DNA of 64,000 nucleotides from Neopusillimonas maritima (lineage in GTDB: Bacteria > Pseudomonadota > Gammaproteobacteria > Burkholderiales > Burkholderiaceae_B). The notes under the pieces are model-generated. The model was not told the DNA's origin. It made no database searches and was given only the letters and a program-made list of their open reading frames with translations. Below are positions 35,766-45,073 of the stretch, in pieces (position 1 is the first letter of the stretch; each line of letters begins with the position of its first letter). The stretch lies in contig NZ_NQOU01000008.1 in the NCBI RefSeq assembly GCF_003576595.1, forward strand, positions 32,524-96,523. The letters are read 5' to 3'. A program made the translations under genes and the position numbers.

Positions 35766-36764
35766 ATGCAACTGAAGCACAAGCTGGTCGATCAAATATC
35801 CGGCCAATATGTTCCGACAACAGAGGCGTCCACCGACCAGGTTGATCCTGAGCATCGGATCGCATATTGGGAAGAACATAATGCAGTTGAACTCATCGGT
35901 TTGACCTGTCGGGAATTGCATGGCGTTGCTTTGCAGGCCTATGAGCGCAACTACGACCTGGGCCGTGTTCGTTTAAGCGATATTCGCGGCTCGTCGCATG
36001 AAATAGAGCGCGGCCCGTCAATGGTCAGGCGTCTGCCTAAAAATGCCTTGTTCGCCAGTGTATTGGTCGATGGCCGTGGCTATTTTCTGCAAAATGGTCA
36101 GAAAGTTTGGCTTGAGCCTGGAGACGCGGTGCTGTACGCCACTGATCAGCCTTATTTGTTCGGGTTCTCAAAGCCAATGCGGCAGATTCTGGTCGATTTG
36201 GATTTACAGACGGCACAATGCAAAGGCTGGCCGCGATTGCATGGGCCTGTGCTGGTTGGTCAAAATCGTCGGCTCGATCGGTATGACATGATGTCGTTTG
36301 TGAGCATTCTGACCAAGTTTGTTCAGCTACCAGTGCAAAGCCAGGCGAATTGTGTGGCGGCGAGTGTTCAATCACTCATCGGGCGCGCAGTGGGCACAAC
36401 GGTTTCCCGGGGGCGCGACTCAACCGCTCAGCTGCGTTATGCGCGCGCGAAAGCTTTTATTTCGGAAAGGGCCGCGAATCCCGGTTTTGATCGTGAGCAA
36501 TTGGCCGCTTTTATGGGAATGTCGCTTCGCACATTGGAGCGTTTGTTCGTGCAATTTGGCTCGACACTGACCGAAGCGGTTTGGCAACAGCGTTTGGAAA
36601 AAGCCCGCGACCTGCTAACCATGCCGTCGACCCAAACCTTGCCTATTGCGGAAATTGCGGGGCGCTCGGGCTTTGTCTCTCAAGCGCACTTTTCCACGGC
36701 GTTTCGACGGTTTTACGGTGTTTCCCCACGGCAGTTTCGTGAACAGTGTTTAGTCGTTAAATGA
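35766..36764 (+). CDS. AraC-family transcriptional regulator
   Basis: The 332-residue protein has an N-terminal ligand/oligomerisation half of the AraC_binding_2 type ('SMVRRLPKNALFASVLVDGRG', part) and a C-terminal pair of helix-turn-helix motifs at about residues 225-330 ('REQLAAFMGMSLRTLERLF', 'PIAEIAGRSGFVSQAHFST', 'GVSPRQFRE'). I chose the ATG at 35766 with GGGCG upstream; a TTG nine codons earlier is possible. It is divergent from the cupin dioxygenase gene, so it likely controls that gene in response to an aromatic compound. The shared 91-base region should carry both promoters. Confidence 0.85.
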   Translation: MQLKHKLVDQISGQYVPTTEASTDQVDPEHRIAYWEEHNAVELIGLTCRELHGVALQAYERNYDLGRVRLSDIRGSSHEIERGPSMVRRLPKNALFASVLVDGRGYFLQNGQKVWLEPGDAVLYATDQPYLFGFSKPMRQILVDLDLQTAQCKGWPRLHGPVLVGQNRRLDRYDMMSFVSILTKFVQLPVQSQANCVAASVQSLIGRAVGTTVSRGRDSTAQLRYARAKAFISERAANPGFDREQLAAFMGMSLRTLERLFVQFGSTLTEAVWQQRLEKARDLLTMPSTQTLPIAEIAGRSGFVSQAHFSTAFRRFYGVSPRQFREQCLVVK

Positions 36765-36805
36765 GTGCCGGTTGATTGGGTTATGGTGGTAAACGGAGAG
36801 GGATT

Positions 36806-37726
36806 ATGCAAGTATTGGTAATAGGAGGGAGCGGCTTCATTGGCCGCCACTTGATCGCCCGTCTGGTTGCCGACGGACATTTTGTTTCGGTGCCAACGCG
36901 TCGCTACGCTCATGGAAGGGCGCTCTTGCCGCTACCCACTGTCACGCTGCATTCAGGTGATGTTCATCGGGAAGAGACACTGGCCCCTTTAGTTGAAAAA
37001 GCCGATGTTGTTGTGAATCTGGTGGGTGTACTGCACAGTCGTAACGGTACGCCATGGGGGCCTGATTTCGACAAGGCGCATGTGCAACTACCCGAAATGC
37101 TGGCCCGCTTGTGCTGTCGGTACAAGGTTGCTCATTTTGTTCATATTAGTGCCTTGGGGGTGTCAACGGATGCGCCCAGTGCGTATTTGCGCTCCAAAAT
37201 GGAGGGCGAATCACGAATTCAGAACATTTTCGCTGCCTCGCAAATGCGCAACTGGACGATATTTCGTCCTTCCGTCGTTTTCGGCCCCGATGACAGGTTC
37301 ATGAACCTGTTTGCGCAATTGGCCTGTTGGATGCCTGTTTTGTTCATGGCCGGGACTGAATCGCGCCTGCAGCCGGTTTTCGTGGGCGATGTCGCCAAAG
37401 CGATTACCGCAGTGATGGGGCAAAGCCGGCATTTTGGTCAAGTATATGATTTAGCGGGGCCCGAAGTTTATACCCTGGGAGAACTGGTGGCTCGGGCGGC
37501 CCGGTGGGGAGGGCATCCAAGGCCCGTCATTGGTTTACCTGCCAGTGTTGGGCGTCTCCAGGCTTGCTTATTGGAAAAGCTGCCCGGAGACCCTTTGATG
37601 TCGCGCGATAACCTGGAGTCGTTGAAGGTCGATAACGTAAGTGCAACGCCTATGCCTGCCTCGCTTGACATGATTCCCACACCCCTTGAGGCTGTCGCCC
37701 CGCGGTATCTGGCTCGGTGGCGTTAG
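36806..37726 (+). CDS. NAD(P)-binding protein, NDUFA9-like atypical short-chain dehydrogenase
   Basis: The 306-residue protein starts with a dinucleotide-binding 'VLVIGGSGFIGRHLIARL' and has the atypical SDR layout of complex I NDUFA9/39-kDa-like proteins and their bacterial relatives ('ISALGVSTDAPSAYLRSKMEGE', in part). The Y-x-x-x-K pair is present as Y-L-R-S-K. 'FRPSVVFGPDDRF' is a family hallmark. GGAGAG precedes the ATG at 36806; the frame extends ten codons further upstream but without support. The role in bacteria is not well defined. It is convergent with metY. Confidence 0.82.
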   Translation: MQVLVIGGSGFIGRHLIARLVADGHFVSVPTRRYAHGRALLPLPTVTLHSGDVHREETLAPLVEKADVVVNLVGVLHSRNGTPWGPDFDKAHVQLPEMLARLCCRYKVAHFVHISALGVSTDAPSAYLRSKMEGESRIQNIFAASQMRNWTIFRPSVVFGPDDRFMNLFAQLACWMPVLFMAGTESRLQPVFVGDVAKAITAVMGQSRHFGQVYDLAGPEVYTLGELVARAARWGGHPRPVIGLPASVGRLQACLLEKLPGDPLMSRDNLESLKVDNVSATPMPASLDMIPTPLEAVAPRYLARWR

Positions 37727-37734
37727 CCTTTGGA

Positions 37735-39012
37735 TTATGCCTTGGCAGCATCAAGCGCCTGGCGGATATCGTCAAGAATGTCGTCGATATGTTCAATACC
37801 GATCGACAAGCGAACCATGTCGTCGGTAACACCGGCGGATTTCAGTTCTTCGAGTCCTAACTGACGGTGCGTCGTTGATGCCGGATGGCATGCCAGCGAT
37901 TTTGCGTCGCCGATATTGACCAGCCGTAGAATAAGTTGCAACGCGTCGATAAATCGGGCGCCTGCTGCGTGGCCGCCTTTGATGCCGAACGACATAATGC
38001 TCGCAGGTAAACCACCAAAGTATTTTTCGGCCAGGCCATGTTCGGGATGGTCCGGCAGGCCGCCGTAGTTTACCCAGGACACCTGCGGGTGATTTTTCAG
38101 AAAGTTGGCAACCTTGAGTGCATTTTCATTGTGCCGTTCCATCCGCAGTGACAAGGTTTCAATTCCTTGCAGAATCAGGAACGCGTTAAACGGCGACAAG
38201 GCTGCACCGGTATTACGCAAGGGAACGACACGGCAGCGACCGATGAATGCCGCCGGGCCAAATGCTTCTGTATAAACGACACCGTGATATGAGGGATCGG
38301 GCTCGTTCAACATGGGGAAGCGGCTTTTATGCTCCGTCCAGGGAAATTTTCCTGAATCGACAATGCAACCGGCAATGGTGGTGCCATGGCCCCCCATGTA
38401 TTTGGTGAGCGCGTGCACCACGATGTCGGCGCCGTATTCGATGGGGCGGCACAATGCAGGCGATGCCACCGTGTTATCGACAATAAGCGGTACACCGTGA
38501 CGATGCGCGGCTTGGGCTAATGCTTCAATATCAACAATATTGCCCGCGGGGTTGCCGATTGTCTCGCAGAATACGGCTTTGGTGTTGTCGTCGATTAAAG
38601 CCTCAAGGGCGGCAACATCGTTGTGCGGGGCAAATTTAACGGTAATACCTTGGCGTGGAAAGGTATGGGCAAAAAGGTTGTAGGTGCCGCCATATAGTTT
38701 GCTCACCGAAACAATATTGTCGCCGGCTTGGGCAATCGTTTGGATTGCGTAGGTAATGGCGGCCATTCCAGACGCCACCGCAAGGGCTGCCACGCCGCCT
38801 TCCATTGCGGCTACACGTTCTTCCAGTACCCCGTTGGTGGGGTTCATGATGCGCGTATAAATATTGCCGGGTACTTTCAGGTCGAACAGGTCGGCACCAT
38901 GTTGGGTGCTATCGAATGCGTAAGAAGTTGTTTGGTAAATGGGCACCGCAACCGACTTGGTCGTGGGATCGGGTTTGAAGCCGGCGTGAACGGCAAGTGT
39001 TTCAAGTTTCAT
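37735..39012 (-). CDS. metY: O-acetylhomoserine aminocarboxypropyltransferase (MetY)
   Basis: MetY condenses O-acetylhomoserine with sulfide (or methanethiol) to homocysteine (or methionine), the direct sulfhydrylation route. The 425-residue length fits MetY rather than the shorter MetB/MetC (about 385). PLP-enzyme features are '[20 protein letters not shown]', the phosphate-binding '[20 protein letters not shown]', the Asp in '[20 protein letters not shown]', and the Schiff-base Lys in '[13 protein letters not shown]'. Insertion around '[19 protein letters not shown]' is typical of MetY. No SAM riboswitch is seen in its leader. Confidence 0.93.
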   Translation of the reverse strand: MKLETLAVHAGFKPDPTTKSVAVPIYQTTSYAFDSTQHGADLFDLKVPGNIYTRIMNPTNGVLEERVAAMEGGVAALAVASGMAAITYAIQTIAQAGDNIVSVSKLYGGTYNLFAHTFPRQGITVKFAPHNDVAALEALIDDNTKAVFCETIGNPAGNIVDIEALAQAAHRHGVPLIVDNTVASPALCRPIEYGADIVVHALTKYMGGHGTTIAGCIVDSGKFPWTEHKSRFPMLNEPDPSYHGVVYTEAFGPAAFIGRCRVVPLRNTGAALSPFNAFLILQGIETLSLRMERHNENALKVANFLKNHPQVSWVNYGGLPDHPEHGLAEKYFGGLPASIMSFGIKGGHAAGARFIDALQLILRLVNIGDAKSLACHPASTTHRQLGLEELKSAGVTDDMVRLSIGIEHIDDILDDIRQALDAAKA

Positions 39013-39232
39013 AATGAGTTTCTCGCAAAAACTGTGTTAGATGAATGTCGGGTTTGTTTTAATTGGAATAGCGTGCTCAAGCATAGCAAAACATTCTGGT
39101 TCAAGGTGCGCGTGACCATTTTCTAACTTTATATGATAATTGCGGTCGGGTAAGTGTTTTGCATATGAAACGGGTTCTGTGCACAATTGCGTGTAATCCT
39201 TATGTAAACCATTGCAACAATCCAGAATCGGG

Positions 39233-39261
39233 TTGGCACTTGAGTTAGCATTACATATAGT
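39233..39261 (+). promoter_or_regulatory. Sigma-70-type promoter of the AsmA gene
   Basis: TTGGCA (39233-39238) and TATAGT (39256-39261) are separated by 17 bases. The predicted start near 39268 leaves a leader of about 38 nt before the ATG at 39306. The rest of the 293-base gap back to metY shows nothing I can name. Confidence 0.55.
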
Positions 39262-39305
39262 TGCGAACACATATGGCACGGCGCGTCCGGAGTCAAAGGC
39301 ATTTC

Positions 39306-41921
39306 ATGAAAGTTTGGATTAAGCGTGTATTAATTGGGTTGGTGGCAGTCTTTTTCCTGGTTCTGCTGGGTATTGCTGTATTTCTTCTAACATTCGACCC
39401 CAACTCATACAAAGCGCGCGTTCAGGATGAGGTATTTCAGCGCTATCAGCGTACATTGAATATCGAAGGCGATATTGCGTTGTCGGTATTTCCGCGTCTT
39501 GGTCTTACCGTGAATAAAATCTCGCTTTCAGAACCGAACAGTGATTTGGTGTTTGCCTCGATCGACCACGCGCGCATTGCGGTTGCAATATGGCCACTGG
39601 TGTCAAATCGATTGGTGGTCGATCACATTGCGCTTGACGGCTTTAAAGCCTGGCTTAAGCGATCTCCCGAAGGTGAATTCAATTTCGAAGACCTGATCCA
39701 CGCGACAGGTTCGGACGCAGCGGTGGCACAAGCAACTGAAATCCTTGCTCCGCCCGCCAAACCTTTAGGTATCGCGGAAGCCCAAGCTTCGGATTTAGTA
39801 ACGGGCGTACCCGATGAACGGACCGATTTGCAGGTTGATATCGCAGGCCTGGAGCTTCGCAACAGTGAGGTGCACTACTTTGATGCGAAAGATGGTTACG
39901 ATGTTCGTATCGTTGGGGTTCAACTGAATACGGGGCGTATTACGTTCGATCAACCATTCGACGTCTCGTTAAATGGGCGCCTGCAAGGAAGCCTGCCGGC
40001 CACCGACGCCCAAATTCAAGGGCAGGCTGCGGTACGCATCGACCCGGTTAAGCGCGAATATTCCGCTCAGCGGATCAATGTGCGCATGGTTGGGTCAGTG
40101 CATCCATTTCAGGCCGAAAGTGCTTCGCTGCGTGGCAACCTGGCTTACAGTGCTTTCAGCCAGCACCTGAATGCTGGGAATCTTGATTTTGAAATGCAAG
40201 GACGCATTGCCGGTCAAACGCCGGTCGAATCTTTAAGTCTCGAGCTTACTGCTCCAAGGTTGCGGGTCGACCCCAGTCGTCGCGAGTTGCAAGTACAAGA
40301 TCTTGCCATTCGGGGCTCCGGCGATATGCCCGACGGTAATGCGCTAATTGAACTTGATGCTCCCCGCTTGTTGATTTCACCGGAAAAGGCCGAAGGTGAA
40401 ACTGTTCTGGGCACGCTGAAGCTTGAGGGTGAGTCGGTTTTGGGTGTCGCGTTGGAAATGACGGGGTTGAGCGGAAATGCACTGGATTTGAATTTGAAAG
40501 AGCTTAAAGTTGATGGCAATTTAAAGCAGGGTGATCGTTTGATTCAGGTTGATATGTCATCACCGGTACGCTGGAATGCCATTAACGAACAGTTAGGGCT
40601 CACTGCAATTAAAGGCGATGTCCAGATCAACGCGCCGGTGCTGGGAGATCAGGGGTTCGAATTCCCCCTTATCGGCAGTCTGGCAGTCGACTTTCTTAAA
40701 AGCACCCTTTCGAGCGATATGAACGCCGTGCTGAACGGAAGTCAGCTAAGCCTTAAAACGCGGGTCGATCAGCTTGATAAGCCGGTGATCAATCTCGACC
40801 TGAATGCTGAAGAGCTGGATTTTGATAAATTGTTCCCGCCTGTTCAAGTGGCAAAATCAGAAGAAAGCGCCAAGGGCGGCGCCTCGGAAAATCAGTCGAA
40901 TGAGGCTGTAAACGAGCAGGCGAATCAGGGCGCCGCCAAGGGCGAGCCGGCAAAAGCGTCAGAGCCGGCAGTCATTGATCTGACATTCCTGAACGAGCTT
41001 AACCTGACCGCCAACGCCAAAATCGGGCGGCTGGCCGGCAGGGGTTTTGAAGCATCCGATGTGGTTGCTGCTGTGCTTGCCAAACAGGGGCGCCTCGATG
41101 TAACCCGTTTAACCGGCAAGCTTTATGATGGTTCGTTCACTGGTAAAGCCGGTGCAACGGTAGCCAATGAGTTTTCAACTCAGCTTAATTTGTCTTCCGT
41201 TTCGGTGGGCCCGCTTATGCGGGCGATTACCGGCGAAGAGCGAGTCACCGGGACGGGTAATGTTTCGCTGCGTTTGTCGACACAGGGGGAAACGGTGCGG
41301 GCGTTGCCGTCGGCGCTCGCGGGCGACGCTAAAATAGCGGTGCGCGATGGTGCAATAAAAGGAATCGATTTACCCCGGATTCTGGGGCGCGCATCGCAAG
41401 CCATAAAAGATTTGTCCGGTGGTACGGGGCCCAGTTTGGGCATTTCGGAGAACCTCGATGACGAAACGACTTTCACGTCGCTAGACGCCGATTTACGTTT
41501 TGCCGAAGGTGTCGGTACCTTAAGGAAATTGGCCATACAGGCGCCGTTATTGCGTATTACGCAAGGTAAGCCTGCCACGATTGATGTCGGCAAGCAGGTC
41601 ATCGATTTGGTTGTCAATGTGCGTGTCGTTGATACGTTGCGTGGTCAGGGTGCCGAGCAACTGGCCCAATTACGGGGTGTGACGGTACCGCTGCGTGTAA
41701 ACGGCCCTTTTAATGCCTTGAATTATGGTGTTGAGTGGAAAGGAATCGGTGAAGCGGCGATTAAGCGGGTGCTTGAGCAAGGTCTGGAAAGTGGCCTGAA
41801 AAGTTTACTTGAAGGGCAGACGAAGCCTGCTGATGGCGGTGCGGCAACTGCGCCGGAGCCTGCCGCAAATGATCCGGTGAAAAACATAGGCGAAGCGCTG
41901 AAGGGCTTAATCGGGCGCTAA
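39306..41921 (+). CDS. asmA: AsmA-family protein
   Basis: The 871-residue protein has one N-terminal membrane anchor (about residues 5-28) and a long periplasmic part. AsmA-like proteins are bridge-like lipid transfer proteins that help carry phospholipids or affect outer-membrane assembly. The N-terminal 'FDPNSYKARVQDEVFQRYQR' and the C-terminal AsmA_2 region with 'GRASQAIKDLSGG' and 'TFTSLDADLRFAEGVGTL' are typical. A low-complexity Ala/Glu/Asn/Lys linker lies about residues 515-560. The ATG at 39306 is preferred because the promoter at 39233-39261 would leave earlier codons very close to the transcript start. Confidence 0.88.
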   Translation: MKVWIKRVLIGLVAVFFLVLLGIAVFLLTFDPNSYKARVQDEVFQRYQRTLNIEGDIALSVFPRLGLTVNKISLSEPNSDLVFASIDHARIAVAIWPLVSNRLVVDHIALDGFKAWLKRSPEGEFNFEDLIHATGSDAAVAQATEILAPPAKPLGIAEAQASDLVTGVPDERTDLQVDIAGLELRNSEVHYFDAKDGYDVRIVGVQLNTGRITFDQPFDVSLNGRLQGSLPATDAQIQGQAAVRIDPVKREYSAQRINVRMVGSVHPFQAESASLRGNLAYSAFSQHLNAGNLDFEMQGRIAGQTPVESLSLELTAPRLRVDPSRRELQVQDLAIRGSGDMPDGNALIELDAPRLLISPEKAEGETVLGTLKLEGESVLGVALEMTGLSGNALDLNLKELKVDGNLKQGDRLIQVDMSSPVRWNAINEQLGLTAIKGDVQINAPVLGDQGFEFPLIGSLAVDFLKSTLSSDMNAVLNGSQLSLKTRVDQLDKPVINLDLNAEELDFDKLFPPVQVAKSEESAKGGASENQSNEAVNEQANQGAAKGEPAKASEPAVIDLTFLNELNLTANAKIGRLAGRGFEASDVVAAVLAKQGRLDVTRLTGKLYDGSFTGKAGATVANEFSTQLNLSSVSVGPLMRAITGEERVTGTGNVSLRLSTQGETVRALPSALAGDAKIAVRDGAIKGIDLPRILGRASQAIKDLSGGTGPSLGISENLDDETTFTSLDADLRFAEGVGTLRKLAIQAPLLRITQGKPATIDVGKQVIDLVVNVRVVDTLRGQGAEQLAQLRGVTVPLRVNGPFNALNYGVEWKGIGEAAIKRVLEQGLESGLKSLLEGQTKPADGGAATAPEPAANDPVKNIGEALKGLIGR

Positions 41922-41972
41922 TGTTTCTTTGCCGTTAGTTTTGAATACTCGTCAATCTTCATACTCATCATT

Positions 41973-42344
41973 ATGCAAACCGGTTATTGCCCTATTTACG
42001 GATGTGAACCGCTTCCTGACTCAGAAGCGCAACCCTATCATCATCGTTGGTTGGTTGTTGATCAGGATGGCCACGCCCTGAATGCAGAACAGAAGCCAAA
42101 GTTAAAAGAGATTCAACTAAGCTTGAGTTTTGGCTATTTGGTGCTTAAGGGCGAGGGAATGTTGCGGATGGATATCCCGCTCGATGTTATTGAGGACGAT
42201 GACAGCGTTGTGGGTGAAATTCACGCCGGCATGCGTCGTCTTCGAATTGTCGATGAAGGCGATCTTGCCGCTGCCTGGGTGAGTAATTTTCTGGGCGTAC
42301 AGGGGCGCCTGGTGAAAATTCATCCCGACGAAAAACCACTATGA
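41973..42344 (+). CDS. Stand-alone MOSC N-terminal beta-barrel domain protein
   Basis: The 123-residue protein consists only of a domain like the N-terminal beta barrel of YcbX/mARC-type MOSC proteins ('HHRWLVVDQDGHALNAEQ' is the clearest stretch). The catalytic MOSC domain with its molybdenum-ligand Cys is absent: the frame closes with 'GRLVKIHPDEKPL' just where the second domain would begin. No remnant of the missing part follows before the ferredoxin gene. Such short forms occur in Bordetella relatives and may be a genuine family rather than a truncation. The function is unknown; molybdenum chemistry is unlikely from this domain alone. Confidence 0.75.
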   Translation: MQTGYCPIYGCEPLPDSEAQPYHHRWLVVDQDGHALNAEQKPKLKEIQLSLSFGYLVLKGEGMLRMDIPLDVIEDDDSVVGEIHAGMRRLRIVDEGDLAAAWVSNFLGVQGRLVKIHPDEKPL

Positions 42345-42373
42345 GTGTCTCCAGGTTTTTCTAAAGGTGCGTT

Positions 42374-42634
42374 TTACCCTGGTTTGCGTGTTGATGTGAG
42401 TTCTTCGTAACGCTCAAGAAGCTGTTCACGACTTTCCTGCCAGTCGGGGTGAATTTCTATGCATTCAACGGGGCAAACAACCTGGCACTGCGGTTCTTCG
42501 AAATGTCCGACGCATTCGGTACATTTCGACGGGTTGATTTCGTAAATGTCTTCACCCATGTATATTGCTTCGTTCGGGCATTGCGGCTCGCAAACGTCGC
42601 AGTTAATACACTCTTGGGTAATGTACAGTGCCAT
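42374..42634 (-). CDS. yfhL: 2[4Fe-4S] ferredoxin, YfhL type
   Basis: The 86-residue ferredoxin shows two four-Cys clusters: C-x2-C-x2-C-x3-C in 'ECINCDVCEPQCPNEAI' and a second C-x2-C-x8-C-x3-C in 'KCTECVGHFEEPQCQVVCPV'. The long insertion between the second and third Cys, and the C-terminal helix, are typical of the Alvin/YfhL class of low-potential ferredoxins. It lies 12 bases downstream of coaD on the same strand; the pairing rsmD-coaD-ferredoxin is conserved in Burkholderiales. The electron partner is not known; it could serve the ferredoxin-dependent oxidoreductase at 31461, which is speculative. Confidence 0.93.
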   Translation of the reverse strand: MALYITQECINCDVCEPQCPNEAIYMGEDIYEINPSKCTECVGHFEEPQCQVVCPVECIEIHPDWQESREQLLERYEELTSTRKPG

Positions 42635-42645
42635 ATTAAATCGGT

Positions 42646-43792
<1,147 letters not shown>

Positions 43793-43875
43793 GGTTGTTC
43801 ATGCGCTTGAAAAAGGCGGCGTGAGCTGCCTGCCCGCGGGCGAATCGCTCGCCAACTTGGAATAGTGTAAAGCTT

Positions 43876-45054
43876 ATGTTTAGTTTCTTTAAACGTAAAT
43901 CAAAAGAAGCCGCGCAGGAATCGTCAATTGTAAAAGACGAGCTTGAAGTTTCTCAAGAAGAACCTGCGCTGACGCAAGATGGTGCGTCAACGCAGGTTGA
44001 TGAAACGACGCAAGAGGATCTTGCTGAAACCGGGCAGGCAGTGTCAGTTGAGACGGAGCCTGACAGTCCGGACGTGGAAGCTGCCCCAGCGGACGAAACG
44101 CCCGTGCAGGATGTCGCCACGGTTCAGGCCGAGCCTGAGAAAAGGTCCTGGTTTTCCCGCCTGCGGCAAGGGTTGTCGCGCACGGGCCAGAATTTGGGGG
44201 GGCTGTTCGTCGGCGTCAAGGTGGATGAAAGTCTATTTGAAGAGTTGGAAACCGCTTTGATCATGGCGGATGCCGGCATGGACGCCACAACTTCGCTTTT
44301 AACTGCCTTGCGGGCACGCGTTAAAAAAGAGCGGCTTACGGATGCACAAGCAGTCAAGGCGGCGCTGCAGGAAATTTTGGCTGAGCATTTACGTCCTCTC
44401 GAGAAAACATTTCCAGTGGGTCGGCACAAGCCTTTGGTCATGATGATCGCGGGTGTCAATGGTGCAGGTAAAACGACCTCAATTGGGAAGTTGGCGTACA
44501 ACTTTCAGCTTCAGGGGCACCGCGTCTTGTTGGCGGCCGGTGATACCTTTCGCGCGGCTGCGCGTGAGCAACTGATGGCTTGGGGCGAGCGCAACAATGT
44601 GACCGTTATTGCGCAAGACGGTGGTGATCCGGCGGCAGTTGCATTCGACGCGGTGAACGCAGGGCGCGCACGCGACACCGACATTGTTATGGTGGATACG
44701 GCGGGTCGCTTACCGACTCAATTGCACCTTATGGAAGAGCTTAAAAAAATCAAACGCGTGATCGGCAAAGCGGATGCGCAAGCGCCTCATGAGGTGTTGC
44801 TGGTGGTGGATGGCAACACGGGTCAGAATGCGATTGCGCAAATTCGGGCTTTTGATGCGGCCATCGGCCTTACCGGGTTGGTTGTGACCAAACTCGATGG
44901 CACGGCAAAGGGCGGAACGCTGGCTGCGGTGGCCGCCGGCGCGCAGAGCGTGCGGCCGGTACCGGTGTATTGGATTGGCGTCGGTGAAGGTTTGGAAGAC
45001 TTGCAACCCTTTGTCGCGTCGGAGTTTGCGGCAGCCTTGCTGGGTAGTGAATAA
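43876..45054 (+). CDS. ftsY: Signal recognition particle receptor FtsY
   Basis: FtsY is the membrane receptor that docks SRP-ribosome complexes at the Sec translocon. The 392-residue protein has an acidic, Glu/Asp/Gln-rich A domain over about residues 10-95, then the NG GTPase domain. GTPase motifs are the P-loop 'GVNGAGKTTSIGKLAYN', the SRP-type 'DTFRAAAREQL', 'DTAGRLPT', and 'TKLDGTAKGG'. The C-terminal 'GVGEGLEDLQPFVASEF' helix is standard. The start ATG has a weak ribosome site. It is convergent with the CYTH-CHAD gene. Confidence 0.95.
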   Translation: MFSFFKRKSKEAAQESSIVKDELEVSQEEPALTQDGASTQVDETTQEDLAETGQAVSVETEPDSPDVEAAPADETPVQDVATVQAEPEKRSWFSRLRQGLSRTGQNLGGLFVGVKVDESLFEELETALIMADAGMDATTSLLTALRARVKKERLTDAQAVKAALQEILAEHLRPLEKTFPVGRHKPLVMMIAGVNGAGKTTSIGKLAYNFQLQGHRVLLAAGDTFRAAAREQLMAWGERNNVTVIAQDGGDPAAVAFDAVNAGRARDTDIVMVDTAGRLPTQLHLMEELKKIKRVIGKADAQAPHEVLLVVDGNTGQNAIAQIRAFDAAIGLTGLVVTKLDGTAKGGTLAAVAAGAQSVRPVPVYWIGVGEGLEDLQPFVASEFAAALLGSE

Positions 45055-45073
45055 GCGGTAAAGCTTCCGTCTT

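Noticed and set aside
39013..39305. SAM riboswitch upstream of metY
   Set aside because: The region shows no arrangement I recognise as SAM-I, SAM-II or SAM-V on the metY strand; only the AsmA promoter could be supported.
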